Assembly: GCA_023405815.1 (NCBI GenBank)
Contig: JAEXXM010000038.1
Span: 1-37,200, forward strand
From: Pseudomonadota bacterium
Lineage (GTDB): Bacteria > Pseudomonadota > Alphaproteobacteria > Rhizobiales > Hyphomicrobiaceae
DNA length: 37,200 bases
Direction of reading: 5' to 3'
The stretch's first letter is position 1, and every line of letters starts with the position of its first letter. The notes under the pieces are model-generated. The model made no database searches. It was not told where the DNA came from and saw only the letters and a program-made list of their open reading frames with translations. Positions 32,707 to 37,200 of the stretch are shown here, piece by piece. The translations under genes were made by a program, and so were the position numbers.

Positions 32707-32720
32707 GCCTGTGGTCGGGA

Positions 32721-34253
32721 CTACTTGTCGCCCTTCTCGTAATTGTCGGCGACGAAGCGGTCGAGCAAGCGCACGCCCCAGCCGGCGCCCCAGCTCGGGC
32801 TTATCTCCGACTTCGGCGCGTCCATGGCCGTGCCGGCGAGATCGATGTGTGCCCAGGGCGTGTCCTTGACGAAGTACTTGATGAAGGCCGCGGCCGTGCA
32901 CGAGCCGGCATAGCGGCCGCCGATGTTCTTGATGTCGGCGTTCTTACTCTCGAGCATCTTGTCGTAAGCCTTGTCGAGCGGCATGCGCCAGAGCTTCTCG
33001 CCCGTTGCAGCCGACGCATCGAGCAGGTCGGCGGCGAGCCTTTCGTCGTTGGCGAAGAGGCCGGCGTACTCCTTGCCGAGCGCGACCATGATGGCGCCGG
33101 TGAGCGTGGCCAGGTCGATGATGAGGCGCGGCTTGAAGCGCTCCTGCACGTAGGAGATGAGGTCGACGAGGACGAGACGGCCCTCGGCGTCGGTGTTGAG
33201 GACCTCGACCGTCTGGCCAGAGTGGGCGCGGACGATGTCGCCGGGGCGCGTCGCGGTGCCCGACGGCATGTTCTCGACGAGGCCGATGATGCCGATGACA
33301 TTGGCGTTGGCCTTGCGCTGGGCAAGCGCCTGCATAACGCCGACGACGGCAGCCGCGCCACCCATGTCCCCCTTCATGTCCTCCATGCCGGCGGCGGGCT
33401 TGATGGAGATACCGCCCGTGTCGAAGACGACTCCCTTGCCGACGAACATGATCGGCTTGGCGCGCTTCGACTTGGCGCCGTGCCATTGAAGAATCGCGAC
33501 GCGCGCGGGACGTACACTGCCCTGCGCGACGGCCAGAAGAGCGCCCATCTTCAGCTCTGCAAGCTGCATCTCGTCGAGAATCTCGACCTCGAGGCCGACC
33601 TTCTCGAGCTCCTTGACGCGATCGGCGAACTCGACCGGTCCGAGGGCGTTGGCGGGCTCGTTGACGAGGTCACGGGCGGTGACTGTGCCGTCCGCGACTG
33701 CCTCGTAGCGGGCGTAGGCGGCGCGCGCCTTGTCGGGATCGGCGCAGTGGACGACAAGCTTCTGCAGGCCATCGGGCTCGGCGCCCTCGTCCTCGGGCTT
33801 CGGCGGCTTGGTGAGGTACTTGCGGAACTCGTAGTGGCGCAAGGCGGCACCGAAGGCGAGCAGGGCTGCAACCTCGGCGGCCTTGGTGCTGCCGGTCTCG
33901 GGTGCCTCGGCGACAAGGCTGGCGCTCTTCGTCTTGCGGGCGTTGATCGCGCCGGCCGCGGAGCCGCCAAGCAGCACCCAGTCGTTCTCCTTGAAGTCGC
34001 TTCCCTTACCTGTGCCGAGAAGGATGATGCGGTTGACGGAGCCGAGGCGCGGGGGAGCCAGCACCTCGACGGTCGACTTCTTGCGCCCTTTGTACTGGGC
34101 GGCCTCGGCGGCTTTGGTGATGGCGCCGCCCGATTTCTGATCGAGCTCACGGGCACGCGAGGCGAGCGCGAAATCCTCGCCGGCGAGCAGCACCACTGTG
34201 GGCTCGAGGTCGGCGGTCAGCGGCTCAAACACAATTTGGGGACGGGTGGTCAT
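32721..34253 (-). CDS. pepA: leucyl aminopeptidase (M17 family)
   Basis: A 510-residue cytosolic metallo-aminopeptidase. The active-site signature NTDAEGR is at 353-359, with the metal ligands Asp355 and Glu357 and the bicarbonate-binding Arg359. The upstream motif VGKGVVFDTGGISIKP supplies the catalytic lysine and another metal ligand. It removes N-terminal residues from peptides during protein turnover; E. coli PepA also binds DNA, which cannot be judged here. The ATG at 34253 is preferred; the frame is open further upstream, but that region is basic and unconserved. The gene ends in a GC hairpin terminator. It is divergent from lptF. Confidence 0.96.
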   Translation of the reverse strand: MTTRPQIVFEPLTADLEPTVVLLAGEDFALASRARELDQKSGGAITKAAEAAQYKGRKKSTVEVLAPPRLGSVNRIILLGTGKGSDFKENDWVLLGGSAAGAINARKTKSASLVAEAPETGSTKAAEVAALLAFGAALRHYEFRKYLTKPPKPEDEGAEPDGLQKLVVHCADPDKARAAYARYEAVADGTVTARDLVNEPANALGPVEFADRVKELEKVGLEVEILDEMQLAELKMGALLAVAQGSVRPARVAILQWHGAKSKRAKPIMFVGKGVVFDTGGISIKPAAGMEDMKGDMGGAAAVVGVMQALAQRKANANVIGIIGLVENMPSGTATRPGDIVRAHSGQTVEVLNTDAEGRLVLVDLISYVQERFKPRLIIDLATLTGAIMVALGKEYAGLFANDERLAADLLDASAATGEKLWRMPLDKAYDKMLESKNADIKNIGGRYAGSCTAAAFIKYFVKDTPWAHIDLAGTAMDAPKSEISPSWGAGWGVRLLDRFVADNYEKGDK

Positions 34254-34657
34254 CTGATGGCGGACTCCGCGGTCGAGTTGGATGGGGAAGCTTCCCGCCG
34301 GGATGCAATTCATGCATGCGAGGCCCTGCCGCCGAGCAGGGACCCCAGCCATGCCTATGAGGCGGGGAGATCCGGAACGTGGTCTTCCTTTGGAGCTAAC
34401 GCCTCGGTGCCGCGCTGGCAAGCGAGGGGGCCGCAAAGGCGGATCACGCTCGCGTGGCCAGGGCGCCGTTCGGGATGCGTTCACCATCTTGGGGCGGCCC
34501 GGTCCAGATCACCCGTGCGGGGATATGGCAACTCGGCCACATTCGCCAAGCCCCTGGGGAAAAGCCGAATTTCCGCCACTCTGGAATGGAACGAAGCGCT
34601 ATTGGGACGGACGGGCGTCAGGGTGGCAAGCCCCCTCTCCAGCACAATCGGTCTGTC
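34254..34657. other. 404-bp non-coding region between pepA and lptF
   Basis: No believable gene on either strand. A perfect palindrome GGGAAGCTTCCC is at 34285-34296 and a small hairpin CCCTGC-N6-GCAGGG at 34324-34341. Promoters for both divergent genes should lie here, but I found no convincing -35/-10 pair. The stretch may hold a degenerate repeat or an unrecognised small RNA. Confidence 0.55.
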
Positions 34658-35860
34658 ATGGGAATTTTCGAAAGGTACGTCTTTCGGCAGGCCGGCTCTG
34701 CGCTGCTCATCATCCTCCTGTCGCTGTCGAGCATCGTCTGGGTGGCGCTGGCGCTGCGCCAGCTCAACGTCGTGACCAGCCAGGGTCAGGACGTGTGGAT
34801 GCTGATCAAGATGACGACGCTGGCCCTGCCGAACCTCATGGCCATCATCGCCCCTTTCTCGCTGCTGATCGCGTCGACGCATACGCTCAACCGGCTCAAC
34901 GGCGACAGCGAGCTGATCGTTCTCACGGCCTCGGGCGCCACCGTTTGGAAGGCGGCCAAGCCGCTGCTGCTGCTGGCCTTGCTGGTGGCGATGGGCGTCG
35001 CCTTCGTCAATCACCTCGCCATGCCGTGGAGCCTCAAGAAGCTGCGCGAGTACGTGGTGATGGTGCGCGCCAACATCCTGACGCAGGTCATCCAGCCCGG
35101 CGCCTTCTCCAGCCCGGAGGAAGGGCTGACCTTCCATATCCGCGAGCGCGCGCAGAGCGGCGAGCTGCTCGGCCTCATCGTGCACGACACGCGCAACAAG
35201 GAGCTGAACCAGTCCTACCTCGCCGAGCGCAGCGTCATCATCCAGCGCGAAGCCTCGAACTTCATCGTCATGAACAAGGGGCACATCGTCCGCCGCACGG
35301 CAAAGGACGAGCCTTCGCAGATCATCGCGTTCGAGCAGTACGCCGTCGATCTCGACCAGTTCGAGAAGAAGATGGAGGATGACACGGAGGATCTGAAGCC
35401 GCGTGAGCGCTACTTGAGCGAGCTGCTCTACCCGGAACCCACCAGCGCAAGCTATCGCAACGGTCCGGGGAAATTCCGCTCCGAGTTGCATGAGCGCTTC
35501 TCCAGCCCACTCTATCCCATTGCTTTCGTGCTCATTGCCGTCGCGGCGGTCGGCCAGGCGCATTCGACGCGGCAGAACCGGGTGCAGCAGGTGGCGCTCG
35601 CGTTCGTTCTGGCGGCGGCGCTACGGCTCGGGGGGCTCGCGCTGAACAACTACGTCGTGCTCAACGCTGCGGCGACGCCGTTCCTGTATGGCCTGCCGCT
35701 ATCGGCCATGCTCGGGTCGCTGATCGTCATGGAGCGCGCGCGGCGGACGCTCGCGACGTCCCGTTTTCCGGGCGTCGTTCTCGATCCGGTCTTCGAGGGC
35801 ATCGGCCGGCTCGCGGGCCTATTTGCGCGCCGGCGCACGCCCGGCGTGGCGAGGGGGTAG
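34658..35860 (+). CDS. lptF: LPS export permease LptF
   Basis: A 400-residue inner-membrane component of the LptB2FG ABC transporter, which lifts lipopolysaccharide out of the inner membrane. It begins MGIFERYVFRQAGSALLIIL, typical of the YjgP/YjgQ family. Three helices at the N-terminus (to about residue 120) are followed by a periplasmic beta-jellyroll (GLTFHIRERAQSGELLGLIVHD) and three C-terminal helices (PLYPIAFVLIAVAAVGQAH and on). The frame is open upstream to 34454, but the ATG at 34658 starts exactly where family members do. lptG follows after 3 bases. Confidence 0.94.
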   Translation: MGIFERYVFRQAGSALLIILLSLSSIVWVALALRQLNVVTSQGQDVWMLIKMTTLALPNLMAIIAPFSLLIASTHTLNRLNGDSELIVLTASGATVWKAAKPLLLLALLVAMGVAFVNHLAMPWSLKKLREYVVMVRANILTQVIQPGAFSSPEEGLTFHIRERAQSGELLGLIVHDTRNKELNQSYLAERSVIIQREASNFIVMNKGHIVRRTAKDEPSQIIAFEQYAVDLDQFEKKMEDDTEDLKPRERYLSELLYPEPTSASYRNGPGKFRSELHERFSSPLYPIAFVLIAVAAVGQAHSTRQNRVQQVALAFVLAAALRLGGLALNNYVVLNAAATPFLYGLPLSAMLGSLIVMERARRTLATSRFPGVVLDPVFEGIGRLAGLFARRRTPGVARG

Positions 35861-35863
35861 AGC

Positions 35864-36958
35864 ATGTTCCGCACCCGCACCCTCGGCCGCTATATCGGCA
35901 CTCGCTTCCTGATGGCGATCCTCGCCGTTTTCCTGCTTTGCTCGGTGCTGATCTATCTCATCGATTTCGTCGAGCTGCTGCGCCAGTCCGGCAAGCACGG
36001 AGAGGTATCCCTGGTGACGCTGGCGCTGATCGCGCTGCTGCGCCTGCCCGCCTACGCCGAGTTCCTCATCGCCTTCGCCGTGCTCGTCGGCTCGATCGCG
36101 GCGCTCCTGCAGCTCAGCCGCAAGAGCGAATTGACGGTGATGCGAGCCGGGGGAATGTCCGTCTGGCAGTTCCTACGGCCGGGAATTGTCGTGGCCTTCT
36201 TCGTCGGGCTCTTGACCGCAACGGTCTTCAATCCCATGGCCGCCGCCGGCCGCACCGCAGCGGAGAGCCTCTTTGCCGAGGCGTTCGGCAAGGAAACCAA
36301 CCTGCTGCGATCGCGCTCGGGCGCGTCGTGGCTGCGTCAGAACGGGACCGACGGCCAGTCGGTGATCAATGCCGCCATCGCCACCAACCGGGGGCTGACG
36401 CTGCATGGCGTATCGGTGTTCATTTTCGACCACGACGGGCACTTCGTGGAGCGTGTCGACGGCAAGCGGGCGGACCTGCACGAGGGGTATTGGGAGGTCA
36501 AGGAATCGTGGGTCACACGCATCGGCCGGGAGCCGGAAAAATTCGATACTTACCTCGTGTCCACATACCTTACACCGGATCGCGTGGCCGACGCGCTGGG
36601 AACAGTGTTCTCAGTTTCCTTCTGGGAACTGCCGGCGCTGATAGAAGTGGCTGAAAAGGCAAAGCTTTCGGCAAGCCGGCTGCGCGTTCAATATGAAGCT
36701 TTGGTGTCAAGGCCTCTGCTGTGTGCAGCGATGGTCCTTTTGGCGGCCACTGTGTCGTTACGGTCATTCCGCGGCGGTGGCATCCAGACTATGGTTGTTA
36801 CGGGACTGGTAGGGGGGTTCGGCTTCTTTCTTCTTTCGGAAGTCTCCCGACAAGTCGGTGTGGCTGGATTGACGCCCCCTTGGGCGGCGATCTGGTTGCC
36901 TGTGGTCCTCGTTATGGTTGTCTCGGCTACAGTACTGTTGCACCAGGAGGATGGCTGA
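35864..36958 (+). CDS. lptG: LPS export permease LptG
   Basis: A 364-residue partner of LptF in the LPS exporter. N-terminal helices include LGRYIGTRFLMAILAVFLLC and the LIDFVELLRQ segment typical of LptG. The middle part is the periplasmic jellyroll (VSVFIFDHDGHFVERVDGKRADL) and the C-terminal helices follow (LLCAAMVLLAATVSLRSFR, GGFGFFLLSEVSRQVG, WLPVVLVMVVSATVLL). The ATP-binding partner LptB is not in the window. It is coupled to the downstream gene: an AGGAGG lies in its last codons and the next start codon comes right after its stop. Confidence 0.95.
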   Translation: MFRTRTLGRYIGTRFLMAILAVFLLCSVLIYLIDFVELLRQSGKHGEVSLVTLALIALLRLPAYAEFLIAFAVLVGSIAALLQLSRKSELTVMRAGGMSVWQFLRPGIVVAFFVGLLTATVFNPMAAAGRTAAESLFAEAFGKETNLLRSRSGASWLRQNGTDGQSVINAAIATNRGLTLHGVSVFIFDHDGHFVERVDGKRADLHEGYWEVKESWVTRIGREPEKFDTYLVSTYLTPDRVADALGTVFSVSFWELPALIEVAEKAKLSASRLRVQYEALVSRPLLCAAMVLLAATVSLRSFRGGGIQTMVVTGLVGGFGFFLLSEVSRQVGVAGLTPPWAAIWLPVVLVMVVSATVLLHQEDG

Positions 36959-36961
36959 GTG

Positions 36962-37200
36962 ATGCGTCTTACGCGGGCACCGCAGGAGGGTTGCGGATCG
37001 TCACGCGTCACCTGCCAGCACCGTAAGGCTGCTGGCTGGGTGCGTTTGGCTGTGCTCGCGCTGATGTCTGCGTCGCTCGCCACAGCCTTTGACGCTCACG
37101 CCCAGGACGCGTCCACGCTGGCGCCGGACGTGCAGCGCCAGAGCTCGTTCCCGAAACAGAGCCTCGTTGGCCCCTCGCGCAACATCGACAAGTCGCAGCC
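36962..37200 (+). CDS. lptD: LPS-assembly outer-membrane protein LptD, N-terminal part
   Basis: The frame from ATG 36962 (or the adjacent GTG at 36959) is open to the end of the window, about 79 residues. A signal peptide is visible after a basic N-terminal stretch (WVRLAVLALMSASLATAF, cleavage near AHA-QD). The short mature part has no diagnostic motif. The name rests on position: lptD (OstA) follows lptF-lptG in Hyphomicrobiales, often before surA and pdxA. AGGAGG ends 8-12 bases upstream. Confidence 0.7.
   Translation, partial: MRLTRAPQEGCGSSRVTCQHRKAAGWVRLAVLALMSASLATAFDAHAQDASTLAPDVQRQSSFPKQSLVGPSRNIDKSQ

Noticed and set aside
32691..34775. A 694-codon plus-strand frame
   Set aside because: Antisense to pepA, whose M17 signature is complete.

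Overview
The window looks like chromosome of a high-GC alphaproteobacterium, most likely order Hyphomicrobiales (Hyphomicrobiaceae-like). The evidence is gene content and order: lpdA-lipA-ratA at the end of a pyruvate dehydrogenase operon, a fused ispDF, the run dusB-ntrB-ntrC-ntrY-ntrX-dat-hfq-hflX, and lptF-lptG followed by an lptD-like start. Nothing in the sequence fixes the genus. No tRNA, rRNA, CRISPR array, transposase or phage gene was seen.

Layout. 1-2427 (+): the 3' end of lpdA, two tandem GlsB/YeaQ-type membrane proteins, lipA and ratA/coq10. 2451-2585: a palindrome-rich intergenic element. 2607-5766 (-): ispDF, a MarR regulator, cinA and an exported pentapeptide-repeat protein. 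An intrinsic terminator sits between the MarR gene and cinA. 5846-16129 (+): dusB, two nitrogen two-component pairs (NtrB/NtrC and NtrY/NtrX), a D-amino-acid aminotransferase, hfq and hflX; this is a conserved regulatory block.

16235-25449 is the accessory-looking part. It holds a divergent CorA-like membrane protein with a GMN motif, a deaminase with a Tat signal, a small coiled-coil protein behind a perfect 10-bp inverted repeat, and a TonB-dependent receptor translationally coupled to a MauG/cytochrome-c-peroxidase-type dihaem protein. Several small secreted orphan proteins and a 2-hydroxychromene-2-carboxylate isomerase-like protein follow. The receptor gene is visibly lower in GC than its surroundings.

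25732-32581: a DEAD-box RNA helicase with a long His/Gly/Asn-rich tail, an APC-family permease, small secreted and membrane proteins, mazG, and a divergent pair made of a DUF2306-like membrane protein and a secreted protein. 32683-37200: leucyl aminopeptidase (-) with its terminator, a 404-bp non-coding gap, then lptF, lptG and the start of an lptD-like gene (+).

Best leads for something undescribed: (1) the TonB receptor/dihaem protein pair with its structured leader; (2) a 12-bp repeat containing TTGACC upstream of both the MarR gene and cinA, with a terminator overlapping the likely cinA start site; (3) a 15-codon mini-ORF that overlaps the dusB start codon and begins near a predicted transcription start; (4) the His-rich helicase tail.
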